Origin: Nipponacmea schrenckii
Lineage: Eukaryota; Mollusca; Gastropoda; Lottiidae
NCBI GenBank assembly: GCA_030562195.1
Contig: JAUJPP010000005.1
Location: forward strand, 16,231,106-16,295,105
Length of the DNA: 64,000 bases
Direction of reading: 5' to 3'
The notes below the pieces were generated by a model that did not search any database, was not told where the DNA came from, and was given only the letters and a program-made list of their open reading frames with translations. The translations under genes were made by a program, and so were the position numbers. Shown piece by piece: positions 30,548-42,260 of the stretch. Every line of letters starts with the position of its first letter. Position 1 is the first letter of the stretch.

Positions 30548-30639
30548 TTTTAAAAGTTGTAATAACACCTTTAAAAACTTGTAAATACAACTTTACAAAT
30601 TTGTAATTACAACTTTACAAACTTGTTATTACACCTTTA
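30537..30639. repeat. Inverted and degenerate tandem AT-rich repeat at contig edge
   Basis: gttattacaacttttaaaag plus ttgtaataac forms a perfect 30-base palindrome at 30537-30566. It is followed by three or four copies of a roughly 24-base unit (gtaattacaactttacaaac). The repeats run into the assembly gap and probably caused it. Confidence 0.7.
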
Positions 30640-31139
30640 NNNNNNNNNNNNNNNNNNNNNNNNNNNNNNNNNNNNNNNNNNNNNNNNNNNNNNNNNNNNN
30701 NNNNNNNNNNNNNNNNNNNNNNNNNNNNNNNNNNNNNNNNNNNNNNNNNNNNNNNNNNNNNNNNNNNNNNNNNNNNNNNNNNNNNNNNNNNNNNNNNNNN
30801 NNNNNNNNNNNNNNNNNNNNNNNNNNNNNNNNNNNNNNNNNNNNNNNNNNNNNNNNNNNNNNNNNNNNNNNNNNNNNNNNNNNNNNNNNNNNNNNNNNNN
30901 NNNNNNNNNNNNNNNNNNNNNNNNNNNNNNNNNNNNNNNNNNNNNNNNNNNNNNNNNNNNNNNNNNNNNNNNNNNNNNNNNNNNNNNNNNNNNNNNNNNN
31001 NNNNNNNNNNNNNNNNNNNNNNNNNNNNNNNNNNNNNNNNNNNNNNNNNNNNNNNNNNNNNNNNNNNNNNNNNNNNNNNNNNNNNNNNNNNNNNNNNNNN
31101 NNNNNNNNNNNNNNNNNNNNNNNNNNNNNNNNNNNNNNN
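30640..31139. other. Assembly gap, exactly 500 N
   Basis: A run of 500 N, a conventional placeholder of unknown true length. Nothing can be said about its content. The open frame spanning it is meaningless. Confidence 0.99.
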
Positions 31140-31804
31140 ACTGTATTATTGATTATTCATAACATCTGGTGGAATACTTGTCACGTAACCTGAAACATGA
31201 AATGGAGAATTTATTATTAAATATATTACACACTCACCTTTCTAAACAGAATCTCGAACTGTTTTAGATAAGATTGATAAATAACATTAGTTTCCAAAAC
31301 GTTACTTCTTCAGAATTATTTTGAAACATTGTCCGATTTCTGAAACCATTCGTTCTAGTTTTACAATTGACAAACTAACGAAAATTTGATATTATTAAAC
31401 TGATATAGATATTACATACCTTAATTGTCAAATATAATTCTGTTAATCTCTTGTCCAAAGAATATTACACCTAGAGTAAACAGAAACTAAACTGTACATT
31501 AACACGGCCGGCTTCAAAATGAGTTGGCAAGTAACAGGTGTGAACTATTACGACGCAGTTAATAAAGTTCGAGAATATTCTAGAATGTTAAAGAGAATAT
31601 TGATTAAACAATTTTAATAATTTAGCAGACGAATTTAGTTAAAATATATCATGAAGTTTAAAGTGAATGTTTATTTAAGACAATTTGGGTTATTTAAAGG
31701 GAGGGCAGGTGGGCAAATAGTAGTATATGAGCTTACAGATATCCGGTAGCTCGGAGCGGAGCGAAGCGGAGGGGTGCCGGATATCTGTAAGCTCATATAC
31801 TACT
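31140..31804 (-). repeat. Polinton B right-end leader and terminal palindrome
   Basis: Matches 20480-21146 of copy A, including the candidate leader intron (about 31196-31247, GTGAGT...TTTCAG). It ends in an 86-bp palindrome (31719-31804) with perfect 28-base arms and a 30-base loop (tagctcggagcggagcgaag then cggaggggtg). Confidence 0.85.
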
Positions 31805-32440
31805 GGGTATAATCCTCTATTGCACCTGCAATTTATTGATAAAAATTGTGTGGCAGCCGATTTTTGAATTTCTATTTAGTTTATTTGTCATTTCCGGTTG
31901 ATTTCACTATAAGCAAAAAATTCGTGACCTTGACCTTTGGTGACCTGCACCAAAGTTGTTGCCCCTGTCGAGACCTATCCATTGATATTTTCATTTTTGT
32001 TGAACAAGGTCAACTTCCAGTTTAAGAGCCATTTGAAAATTGCGATGTTAAATATGAGGAACTGTCACGTGATCTAATTTCTTTCATGTCCTTAGAATGT
32101 TCAAGTTACTAAGTTAGTATCTTTAATTTTCGTGTTAATAACATGAATTTTTTCCAGTAAGTAACTTGACGATTACAGTTAGTAACTTGAAACTTTAAGT
32201 TAGTTACTAGAAAATTCAAGTAACTAACTTGAAAATAAGTTGAACATTCAAGTTACTAACAAGTATGTAACTTGAAAATTAAATAGCCCTCATACGATTT
32301 CGTACAATTCCATGAAAATTCAGGAAAATAAAAAACAAGTCTGACATAATTCTAATTAATTATACACAATGTCCAAACTTTTATAGTTGAATACTTTCTG
32401 AGTCCTTGAAGCAGGACTACATAACCATGTTAATATTTAT
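31805..32440. repeat. Dispersed repeat fragment and simple aagttactaac repeats
   Basis: 31840-32100 resembles part of the 1.4-kb repeat at 41530-41830 (phrases gtgaccttgacctttggtga and tccggttga). 32100-32280 contains many interspersed aagttactaac/gttagtaactt units. No gene is seen. Confidence 0.55.
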
Positions 32441-32451
32441 CACTGTAGTAT

Positions 32452-32483
32452 CTTTAGGCGCACACTGTAACTTTAGGCACACT
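32452..32483. repeat. Left subterminal repeat of the MULE element
   Basis: tctttaggcgcacactgtaa and ctttaggcacac are the reverse complement of the gtgcctaaagttaca units arrayed at 34736-34935. They sit at the opposite side of the transposase gene, as terminal inverted repeats would. Confidence 0.5.
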
Positions 32484-32753
32484 GATAAAAAACACACATA
32501 CGAAACAAAATTGTTAGTCATGCTCATACCAAAATTTGTTTGTCATTAGTCAAACACATCAAGATTGTTAGGCAGAATGGCGAAATGTTAGTCAGATGAA
32601 TACATGAATGGGAACATTTTATGCAAAATAAAGTTTATTTTTATTCTTCATGTAATTCACTTTTATATTACCAATCTTGCACATATTATTAACATGAAAA
32701 TTTGTTTTTTCCAATCAAATCTCTTGGATCTCAGGGATCTAGGAGGATGGATC

Positions 32754-34203
32754 TTATGTCTTCATAATTCTAATCCCGGTGGAAAAGTCTAACGTTAAAA
32801 CCCACAGCATGTAGGAAGTCTGCCAAATCACGTAGACGCCTTTGTAGTAGTACACTCTCATTGTTGACTTTTCTTGCCGCAGCATTACCAACCAAATATG
32901 CTTCTGAGTTTTCACAACAGCTTCGTCCAAGCGGGACGACTCTATCAGTTTAGATACTGGTGGATGGTTTTGGCCAACTAAATTCTTCATCCTGTTGTTC
33001 CATCCTTCACAAATATTATTAGTTCTTGGGTCACCATTTAAAGTTGCTTCATTTTGATTCCAGATTTCTGGCGGAAATAGAGGCTGTCGACCAGGAAGTC
33101 CAGTAACGTAATTCTCGTCGAAATAGTTCAAGAGAGTTCGAGCTTGGGCAGTTTCTAAAGTACGTAAGTGTAGCATTCCATTGCCAACTTGATTGACAGG
33201 TAGAAATGCCAAGCCATCCATCATGCCACAGAAGAGACGGAAAGGGTACATGTCGCCATGAAGACTGCGTAAGGTGATAAAAACAACCAGTCTTGTTCAC
33301 ATGAAGACCAAAAATGGCAGTAACAGCTCTCATGGCGCTTTCTTCGAAATCTGTCATCGTTTTACTCAGGGCCATTAGCTGTCTGTTTGTGGCTTGCTGG
33401 TTTTGTTGACCAAGGAACAGTAGGTTCTGTGCGTTTCGCAGATGAGTTATTTTGTCGTGAATTGCTCGGAATACTTCTTCGTACGTCTGACGTTGTTTGT
33501 TAGGCAGTATGCCATAACAAACACTGATAAAATTATCACCGAGTGATATACGAATAACATATACCTGTTTAAATGCAGTGGGAGCTAATTTAAAATTCTC
33601 ATCCATATAGGCGGTTTCTGCATTCGCCAACTTCAGTAGCTGTTGGTCTGTCCCGAATAGTAATATCCTGTTTGGATTGAATTCTCCATTATCATAAAAC
33701 AGGAAATTGTTATTATCTCTGGTTAATTTAAACTCGTCAGGTATAACACCCAGATCAGTTAGGCGAACTGGCTCTTGTATACCAGCGGGACTTTGTTTTC
33801 TTATTGTTTTTTTACATGTATCTTCTAAAAGTAAAATCGCCTTTGTCGCTTCATTAATGTTAGCTACCACGTCGGCATAAATCTGAGATGGTTTGTCACG
33901 ATTGTTCCTGGCAAGAGTTTTCATTTCGCTCCTGGCTTTGGTCATGTTAACTTTGTTCCCGTCGGGCGGATGACAATGACCATTTTTCTCTGTTGGGTTC
34001 AATCTTTGGCCGTCAGTGGTGGCCGTCCCCTTGCAGTGATAGCTGGTTTCCTTTACACACTTCCAATAAATTCTGGTAGGACGCATGTTTTTTTGAACGT
34101 ACATGTGGCCATTTAACACCATTTTTGGTTTTCCTTTTGTTGACTCATTGAATTCTGCCATTATCAAAAGTTCCTTACTATTTATCGGGTGAATTTTTTC
34201 CAT
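32754..34203 (-). pseudogene. FLYWCH zinc finger / MULE-type transposase, one frameshift
   Basis: The first frame (34203-33049, 384 codons) starts MEKIHPINSKELLIMAEFNE. Its FLYWCH-type zinc finger at about residues 20-80 includes YWKCVKETSYHCKGTATT and the His of NGHCHPP. The MULE DDE region then reads RILLFGTDQQLLKLANAET, YMDENFKLAP and VYVIRISLGDNFISVCYGIL. A single frameshift near 33250-33300 leads to the second frame (33251-32754). That frame has DPRTNNICEGWNNRMKNLVG and HPPVSKLIESS, the conserved C-terminal end of this transposase type. It moved the surrounding DNA transposon, or is a decayed relative of domesticated FLYWCH-MULE genes. The clear inverted repeats at both sides favour a transposon. 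Confidence 0.75.
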
Positions 34204-34734
34204 TCAGTCTACTCACCATTTATGTTTCCTTCTTCGCGCGAAAGTGGTTGGCACAATTTTTACGCGCCGAAAATGGTTGGCGCTTTTTTGGTTAGTTATT
34301 TGTGCCCATGTGCTTACAGAGATATCGTAAAATTAGGTGTGTAGGTGCTGCTGACACCGTTTTTAGTGCTTAATGAAACTTGATATATTTTTTATATCAT
34401 CATAAAACGTCTTTCTCGAAAAATGGCATCGTATATAATAATATTACGGTTGGTGTGCTATGCCCCTATAATTTGCAAAGCTGCATGGACTTGGGCTTAT
34501 GATTGCAATAGAAACCATTCTTTCTAATTTCTATTGCATTATCCCGAAACATAAAAAGTCACTTTCTGTTCAAAACTAGCATCGTACCTTTCAAGGTTGG
34601 TGAGTTATGTCCCTTTACTTAGCAACATAGTAGAATGTGTGCTTTTGGTATTCTATGGTTAACAACTGGCAAACACTCACACAAAGCACTGACAAATACT
34701 TATCACTTACAAACAAAACACAACACTGACTGGT

Positions 34735-34937
34735 CCATGTGCCTAAAGTTACATGTGCCAAAAGTTACATGTGCCTAAATTTCCATGTGCCTAAAGTTAC
34801 ATGTGCCTAAAGTTACATGTGCCTAAATTTCTTATGCCTATTGTTCATGTGCCTAAACTTCTGAGTGCCTAAATATCCAAGTGCCTAAAAGAGTTGTGCC
34901 TCAAGTACCTGTGCCTAAAATTATGTGCCTAAATATA
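34735..34937. repeat. Array of gtgcctaaagttacat units (MULE right end)
   Basis: About 12 units of 15-18 bases (atgtgcctaaagttac with variants) form a tandem array just beyond the 5' end of the transposase gene. Inverted units occur at 32452-32483 beyond the 3' end. Confidence 0.75.
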
Positions 34938-34939
34938 CG

Positions 34940-37250
34940 CATACCGTCAATACAGTTCACGGTTCTTGTTTGTTTTCTTTCGTTCAATCCCACAGCTTTA
35001 GAAACTGGGTAAGTTATATAATTTGACCATACGTGATTGCAGAGTTTAATTACTTCATCGGTAAGGTGTTACATAATTTTAGTTTAAGTAGCTTTACAGA
35101 CTTCAGTACGTAGTGTAGATGAGTTTAACTTTGCCTTTATGGACAAATAAAGTACAAGCCCCAAAACTTTATTTTCCATTTATAAGAAGTTAAATCCTTC
35201 ATTATTTTGTCTTTTCACATAACGCACCGTCTCACAGTATTACAGTTAGTATTTCACTGACCAATACGTTAAGGAAAAGTGTAAGAGAGTTGAAACTACG
35301 TGTTGTTTGTATACGTTACAGAAAGCAAAATTAAAACTGATTTTTTTTCATAAGATACCAAGTAGATTTCATAACCATGTTTTGCTTCTCATTCCAAAGG
35401 GTGTTATTTTGACAGTTTCTGTGGGCTAAGTGGATACTTGGCTATGTAAATCATTTCTATTTTTCATTATTTTTATCCTTATCTTATTAACTTGCCATTT
35501 CGATAGTTATGTTAATAAGTTAATATTAGACTTCTTAAAGAATCGTCGTATATGCTATGATAAATATGATGGCAACGGAATTTCTATTAAAATGGTCGGG
35601 CGTAGGTGTAAGGAACAGTTTATGACAATCTTGTGATATTGGGGAATGTTTGTAACAAAGTAACTCATATTCGTGATTTAAAACCATCTGACTTTTGTTT
35701 GCCGTGGAATCGATATCTTGCTTTAATAGTATTAATATTATGCCCAGCAATTTCAATTGTTATATGTTTTCACCACGGGGATAACAGATATCGTAATTTC
35801 TCAAATCATTATTTAAAAATATAGTAATAGTATAATGTTTGTATGTCTTTGAAATATAAATTTGCTTTCTTCTGCAATATACATGTAGTTGTAAAAATTT
35901 CTATAAGCCATTGTATTCCAGCGTTAAATTCCCTTCATTTGCATTTTTTATCTCATTTATCAGTGATTCATCTTCAAATTATAGTTGGGGAAATCTACAT
36001 TCTACCATCTCGCACATAAATTTCACCAATTTAACAGTTATTCTGACAGTGATTGCCTGCTTCACATTGCAATGATATACAAGAAGAGAGAAGATTACCT
36101 GAACATCACATCAATAATTATTCTCTCCACTGTTGTTGTCTTGTGATCTTATCTTAGAATTACATAAAATTCTATCGATTCAATATCAGAACAAGGAAGA
36201 AATGAAATGAATAGAGCGTTATACCAACAAACACAAAATAATGAAACTGAGGACAGCACTGCTTGACATTTTGCCGCGATTACTTTTAGGCCCTTTTGTA
36301 CTTTAATACCTTTCCACCGGTGTTTTCTAAGTCGCTTTTAAAAAAAAGTCAAATTGTGAAATTTTTCCAATCTTTTGTTTTTTACTTGAAGTTTAAGTAT
36401 TATATCAGATACTGCATATAATTGTAATGTGCTTGAAATCTAGTCTAACTGTACCTTTCTAAGTTGTCCACATCAAACATTCTGAGATATGCACAATTGA
36501 AAATAGGTGGTGATTTTAGATATTGATGTGGACTATTCTTCAACTTATAATTAACGTAAAGGAAAATATGAAACAGAAATATAATGGGTAACTTCACATA
36601 TATAAATATATAGAATAATATGCATAACCAGATTTGTGAAAAATAGTATAAAGAAAAATGTTATTAATTAGACGCAATAAAAAAATGGTACCGCCTGCAA
36701 ACATTTGTATATAAATACTACTATAGAAACATTAGCATAGTTCTAATTTAGATAGGAAAAGTTTAAACGGTAGTAACTTGTGAATCCACGGCTCTAAATG
36801 GAGGTATGTTTGAAATTTGAATGTTAGAATTAAAAAAAAATAAGATACATTTTTTTAGGGTTAAATTTAGACTACAGGTTGATTGTTTAAAGACATCTGT
36901 AAGGATATATTTCCTCTCGACAAAGTAACAGACGGGAGATTTTTCTTAGATATAGTAGCTTTGAGCTGAAAAAAAAATGGGAAAGTATACGAAAACTGAT
37001 TTTTCATAATCTGGGAATAAGAAATATCAATCTCTATATAGTTAAAATATCATATCTAACAATAGAATGAAGAATAATACTGATATAGTTCTTTGTTTTT
37101 ATGATTATTGAAACTTTTAAGTTAAGCAAATTTTTATATTATTATGATATTATCATTCGATTATAGTTATTTGTGTATAGACATACTACAACACTGATTT
37201 TATTAACTTTTCATAAGAGAGGCAGTTAAAAGATATATTTTTGACTGTGC
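34940..37250. other. Gene-free AT-rich interval
   Basis: No supported gene, RNA or repeat was recognised. Short open frames around 35430-35824 lack any motif. Confidence 0.5.
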
Positions 37251-37420
37251 AGGCCAAAACCATTGGCGCTGCCATTAGTGTATCACGTGACATGTCCGCC
37301 ATTACGAGCGTGAAATTTGCTTGGCCTCGTTCCCGTTTCACGTATTAGTTAATGGCGTCAAGGCGGAATATTTTTTGTTTACATTAATTTTTCGTCGTTC
37401 AACGCTCAAAGTGAAATAGA

Positions 37421-39001
37421 ATGGATAAAAGAAAATACACGAAAGGTGGAGGAACATTTTGTGCAATCAACGGCTGTACCAATAATAGGCGAAAAATCAA
37501 CCAGTGGAAGAAAAAAATGTGTGAAGTTCATCACCTTACCCACGGAGAATGTCCATGTTTGGTACCTTTCCGATTTTTTTCTATGCCGTCAAATGATGAA
37601 CCAGCTCAACTCAAATGGAGGAAGGCTATCAATCGTAAATTTTTACTAAAGAAAGTTTATGTTTGTTCTGAACATTTTATTGGAGGTGTTCCGACACCAG
37701 AAAATCGCATTCCAAAGTTAAAGCTTGGTTATGAAGCTATTGTTACACCTGGCAGGCGAAAGTTATTGAAGCGTGATGATACAGGTGCGGCTGTGAAGAG
37801 ACGGAAGTTATCGATTGATAGGGATGGAACGGGAGAAATAACAACAGAAATTCTGCATAGTGACATTGAGAACATTTCAATCGATGAAATCGAAACTACC
37901 TTAGAATTTGTTGAAATATCTACATCCGATTCCTCTACTCAGTACAGTACTTCAGATTTTAATTCTTATAATGATCATGTGTATGCTTAAGAGTGGGCAG
38001 ATATTCAAACCACTTCCTCTCAGACGGTCGTTATTTCTCATGAAGAAAAAAGTGCTTAAACCCTGGAGAAACCCACTATTATGTCTGCATCTACCTGTTT
38101 GATTAATGCCAGTGATTCTTTATTATACACAGGTGTGAAGAAGGAGGTGTTTTTTAAATTAGTTGAGTGTATGACTGCTTTCAATATTTTCACTTTTAAA
38201 TTAGATATTGCAGATCAAATATTACTTGTTCTTATGAGGCTAAGGTTAAATTTAATATTTGAAGATTTATGTAGACGCTTTGGAATTTCTAAAAGTCTTG
38301 CCAGTAAAATATTTAGTTCTTGGATTCCTGTTCTTGCTGACAAATTGAAATCCTTAATTATTTGGCTACCACGAGAAGTAATTAGAGACTGCTGTCCAAC
38401 ATAATTTAAAGAAAATTACCCTAAAACTACAGTCATTATTGATTGTGCTGAAACATTTATTTAGAGGCCAACATGTTTAAAAAGTAGAAGTGAAACTTTT
38501 AGTAACTATAAACCCCATAATACTGCCAAATATATGGTAGGAATTTCACCTCATGGACAAATTATGTTTATTTCCAAAGCATTTGGAGGTCGAGCCAGTG
38601 ACAAATTTATTGTTGAAAATAGTGGTTTTTTAAATTATCTTATGCCAGGAGATGAAGTGATGGCTGATCGTGGATTTACAATTGAGGACCTACTACGAGA
38701 CAGAAGAGTGAAATTAAATATTCCTGCATTTACCAGAAATAGACCCCAGTTGAGTGCTGAAGATGTTACATCAACCAGACGTATCGCCACTGTAAGAATT
38801 CATGTTGAGCGTGCCATCCGTCGATTGAAAGTTTACAAAATTCTCAGTAGTACTGTGCCTGTTTCTGGAATCAATCTATTTGATGACATTCTGTTGGTGT
38901 GTGCTGCCCTGGTTAATTTGAGGGATGATTTAATTCGAGAAATTGACAATGACGATTACTTATTATGTAACATATGGATAGATCAGATATTGACTTTGTA
39001 A
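37421..39001 (+). pseudogene. THAP-domain DDE transposase (ISL2EU), four in-frame stops
   Basis: One continuous frame of about 526 codons is interrupted only by stops at 37988, 38057, 38402 and 38462. The N-terminus has a THAP-type zinc finger: FCAINGC, the hydrophobic FFSMP, then KWRKAIN and VYVCSEHF. A helical region with ISKSLASKIFSSWIPVLA follows, typical of DDE_Tnp_4 transposases. The catalytic core shows VIIDCAETFI (first Asp), DEVMADRGFTIEDLL (second Asp) and RIHVERAIRRLKVYKI (Glu). The start Met (37421) precedes the zinc finger directly. There is no frameshift, so decay is by point mutation. Confidence 0.82.
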
Positions 39002-39003
39002 TA

Positions 39004-39034
<31 letters not shown>

Positions 39035-39035
39035 C

Positions 39036-39078
39036 ACCGTCGTTGTCTGCCAGGCAGCCTGATGAGCCCCGTTTCGGT
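39036..39078 (+). ncRNA. Degenerate hammerhead ribozyme motif (left end)
   Basis: accgtc (stem III strand and cleavage site) is followed by a stem I of seven pairs (gttgtct/aggcagc) and ctgatga. Stem II is lost, and the gaaa of the core is replaced by gttt, so this copy should be inactive. Confidence 0.6.
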
Positions 39079-39602
39079 TTATAAAAATAAAAAAAAAATC
39101 ATCTATTTCAACTTAGTGTATCAACCATCAACATCAGAAGGTTCTTTCCACACGCATCATTAATTAAATGCTTATCACCTTGTGTCCCTCATCGCATTTG
39201 CACTTACTAGCTATCCTCATCTTCAGACTTCAAAAATTATTTGTCAACTAACTGTTCTTCTCCGAAAAAAATAATTATTATAGTGGAAAGAGATCTAGCT
39301 ATTGGTGTAGACTTATTTTAAAGGCCACAATCTATTAAGATTTACACACAAATTTTTATAAGCCTTGTCAGAATGTAAGTAGGAGAATACCAATGCTTAA
39401 TAATTGCATTGGAAGACCCACTTTACAAGTGGCTTTGGATGAGCCATATGGGTGATAGGTGAAGTGAATGAAGGGTTAATTAATATGCTTACTATTAATT
39501 TGATAATTTATTCTTTTCACTGGAAAACAAATCACAAAAAATTAAGTGAACTGCTTTTATTAAAATGCTTTCAATGATTCAAGGGCAATCATATTTTTAT
39601 AA

Positions 39603-39653
39603 ACCGTTTCGCCCTGTAAGGGCTCATCAGCTTGCCTGGCAGGCAACGACGGT
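39603..39653 (-). ncRNA. Hammerhead ribozyme motif, nearly complete (type III arrangement)
   Basis: On the minus strand: ACCGUC, then stem I UUGCCU/AGGCAA closed by a 3-base loop, then CUGAUGA, then stem II GCCC/GGGC with loop UUACA, then GAAA and CGGU. ACCGU pairs with ACGGU as stem III. All invariant core bases (CUGAUGA, GAAA, the UC before the cut) are present. The predicted cleavage is after the C of ACCGUC. One flaw is the base pair next to the core in stem I, which is G-G here; the left copy has the pairing G-C. Stems I and II are closed and stem III is open. Confidence 0.78.
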
Positions 39654-39781
39654 GTTGTTATACTTAGACAAGTACCACCTTGTTGAACAAATTCAGAATC
39701 TGCTATACAACAAACATAAGCAGCTACATAAGTCTCATAAAATTCCTAAATTTATAAGAAAACACAAGACGGTCTTCCTCT

Positions 39782-40205
39782 ATGGAGGGGTATCGTTGCC
39801 AAAACTGTGTGCAAAGTCAAGATTGCAAAGTCAAAAATCCATATTTCCACATGTCACGTTTTACAAAATTCATTCTCTACAAAATCAGAATGTCGCAATT
39901 TGAATTGCAAAGTCAACAATTACTCATTTCGGTTTTCAAGATTGTCAATTATAACAATGAAAACGCCAAATTGAAATCGTTTTCTAACAATATTAACTCT
40001 TCTGCATTTTGTATCAATAACATTACCAACTGTGTATTCTTGACTTTGCATTCTCGACATCTGTAAACTCGACGTCTGTATTCTTGAACGTTTACCGTAT
40101 AAGGTTCCGTGACCTACTTCATTAGCATATTACGGAAATCCACGGAAGTTCTAAAAGGCGACGTTAAACCTTCATTAGCATATTACTATTACGGAAAATC
40201 TCGTA
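39782..40205. repeat. Left arm of a large inverted repeat
   Basis: Reverse complement of 43946-44612, including tcttgactttgcattctcga and the unit containing cttcattagcatattacgga (two copies here). The arms define a nested element of about 4.8 kb inside the ISL2EU transposon. Confidence 0.8.
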
Positions 40206-40815
40206 ATCTTACTGAATCCTTGACTGCTCCCTACAAAACCGGTTGTTTACTGCACTTAAGGCAGTTTCTTAATAAATATGACACATTTTCTGATTTTATA
40301 ATCATTGTGTTTCTGTGCACTCATTAACGAAATGTATTTTACCGGACGTATTTCATATTGTGGATTAAATATATGTAAAAACTAAAAGTTAACAGTAAAT
40401 TGAAAGACATTGGATAAAATTAAATAAAATTATTGTCACTTGCATTTGTTTATTGTCCTGTTCGATTTAGACTGAGATGAAAAGCAAATTACTTAAAATT
40501 CACGAAATGTGATTTTTATACAGTAATCCTTTTTATCTGTGCGTTACTTCAAATCCATTATTAAATCAATTAAGTCAATTTTTTCTTTTTTTCTTTTTTT
40601 TTTCTTTTTTTTTTCCAATGTATTGCCCCATGGGCTGAATGTGAGACAGGACCATGTCCTTGTGTATTGGGCCTTATTCTGACCGATGTAAAATAAAGAG
40701 TTTATTATTATTGTGGGACTTTGCTACCGCAAAGTCCCAGTTTGTTTTCGGTTTGTCAATTCTTTTTGTGGGACTTTGCTACCGCAAAGTCCCAGTTTGT
40801 TTTCGGTTTGTCAAT

Positions 40816-40816
<1 letters not shown>

Positions 40817-40852
<36 letters not shown>

Positions 40853-42229
40853 CGAAATTTACACACCTCACTGTGCCTAGGCTACAATAGTTGCAATTTC
40901 TTCACAACTTCTCTGGACCTTCTATAGTGGCAACGTGTTGCATAAATATAAAATGGAACTTTTTTGCAAAACCAGAAGTGCTGCGTTGCAACTAACCAAA
41001 AAAGTAGGAAAATGGCTCTAGATGTCGCAATTTTTGATCGATTTTCTTCGGGTTTGCATTTTTAAAAACTTGAATTAGTTTCAAACAAGATAGCAGTTGA
41101 AAAAATTCGAAATTCGAAAATTCGTAGCACACATTTTTTTGCCGTATTTTGCACTTTTTTGCAACTTTGCTATTTTAAGACCGATTGATCTGAAAATTTG
41201 GGTGCCTTCAAGTGTCATGAATTTAAAAACATTGGCAGAGTCAAAATTTTTGCTTTATTTCCGGTTTCAACGTAAAAAGGGTTTAAACTTCCGGTTGACC
41301 TACTTGTGCTGTAATTGATGTAGCGCAACAAAATTTATGTCAATCTTAATTAAATTAGAAGACAAAAAAACGAAGAAGAAAAAATCCGAACCGGAAGTGA
41401 AACTTTGGCCGCCATCTTGAAATGTTACTTTTTTGTAAAACTCAAAATGGGGCCTCAGGGTTATGTCTAATTTCCGTGATGTTTACATTTCTTGTAGCTT
41501 CAGTCGATTACGAAAAAAACTGTGGGAGCCGATTTTTGAATTTTGCTTTTGCATTTTTGCAACATCCGGTTGAATTTTTTCAAAGTTTGGAGGCTTTTTT
41601 CTCGTGACCTTGACCTTTGGTGACTTTGACCTTTGGTAGGTCAAAGGTCATTGTCCTTGGCTATCAGTTGATACTTTGACCTTTGACCTCCGACCTCAAC
41701 TTCCGGTTTTATAGCTGTCCGAAAACAGCAAAATTCGCAACTTTGGACTGCTCTAGAGCGTGACCTAATTAATTTAGAGTGTTATTTTTTTTAGATTCTT
41801 AAGGTGCTTTTTGTCCTCTTTCCATAGATGTATAACAAAAGATTTTAAAATGAAAATTGAAATTTTTTATTTTTGAAAATAAAAGTACATTTTGCCGTAT
41901 TTACGTTTTTTTGAAATGTATGTGTGTATATCTCGTGATCTATTGGATGTACAAACTTCAGATTTGTACTGTGAATATACATTTTGAATGTGATTAGATT
42001 CACGCTGAAAAGAATTAGATGGGCGTGGCACATCCGGGTAAATTTTCAGTTTCCCTTATATATGGGTCAGCGTATTACGTTTGTAGGAAATACGTTTTTT
42101 TTAAAAAATTACCTTGCACATAGATACCTTATTGCTTTGGCCAGTTTATCCTAGAAAATCAGATGTTTCTGTCTGTTTGTTGCAATTTGCGACGTTAGCA
42201 AAGTCCCACTCTGTGCCACAAGTGGCTCT

Positions 42230-42230
<1 letters not shown>
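40817..42230. repeat. 1.4-kb dispersed repeat, first direct copy
   Basis: Begins in a poly-T run (40817-40852) and cgaaatttacacacctcact, and ends ttagcaaagtcccac...gtggctctag. It is about 97% identical by eye to 42231-43638, offset 1408 bases. It contains repeated tgacctttgg units (41605-41695). Upstream (40710-40815) are two 64-base units with a hairpin, gggactttgc-tacc-gcaaagtccc, matching the 3' end ttagcaaagtcccac as a terminal inverted repeat. The open frames inside carry no motif. Confidence 0.8.

Positions 42231-42260
<30 letters not shown>

Larger units (their letters stand above)
27087..31804 (+). mobile_element. Polinton copy B, rearranged, containing part of the HECT gene
   Basis: Bounded by palindromes at 27087-27177 and 31719-31804. 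The left part carries the PLA2-integrase gene directly after the palindrome. At about 28002 the sequence switches to a near-identical copy of 24376-26901 (HECT gene). An AT-rich degenerate tandem repeat and a 500-N gap follow, then the right-end leader (31140-31804). All other Polinton genes are absent or hidden in the gap. No target duplication is visible. Confidence 0.7.
39035..39656. mobile_element. Small element (622 bp) with hammerhead-containing inverted ends
   Basis: The ends are about 50-base inverted repeats: 39035-39083 and the reverse complement at 39599-39656 (shared caccgtcgttg, ctgatgagccc, cggtttataaa). There is no coding potential inside. It follows a 24-A run after the transposase gene. 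The repeats contain the hammerhead motifs described separately, so the element may be a retrozyme-like or MITE-like non-autonomous repeat. Confidence 0.6.

Noticed and set aside
30623..31162. 179-codon open frame across the N run
   Set aside because: It consists of the 500-N gap; no information.
11795..31804. Flip/flop orientation of the terminal loops, as in parvovirus ends
   Set aside because: Where readable, the loop has the same orientation relative to the element at left ends and at right ends, so the available copies show no flip variation.
35430..35824. Frames on both strands in the interval before the ISL2EU element
   Set aside because: Short, AT-driven, hydrophobic by composition, with no family signature.
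37988..38464. Possible stop-codon reassignment (TAA/TAG as Gln) suggested by the in-frame stops of the THAP transposase
   Set aside because: Other intact frames in the window (protease, HECT domain, Gypsy gag) use TAA/TAG only as terminators, and the rest of the DNA looks like an ordinary metazoan genome.
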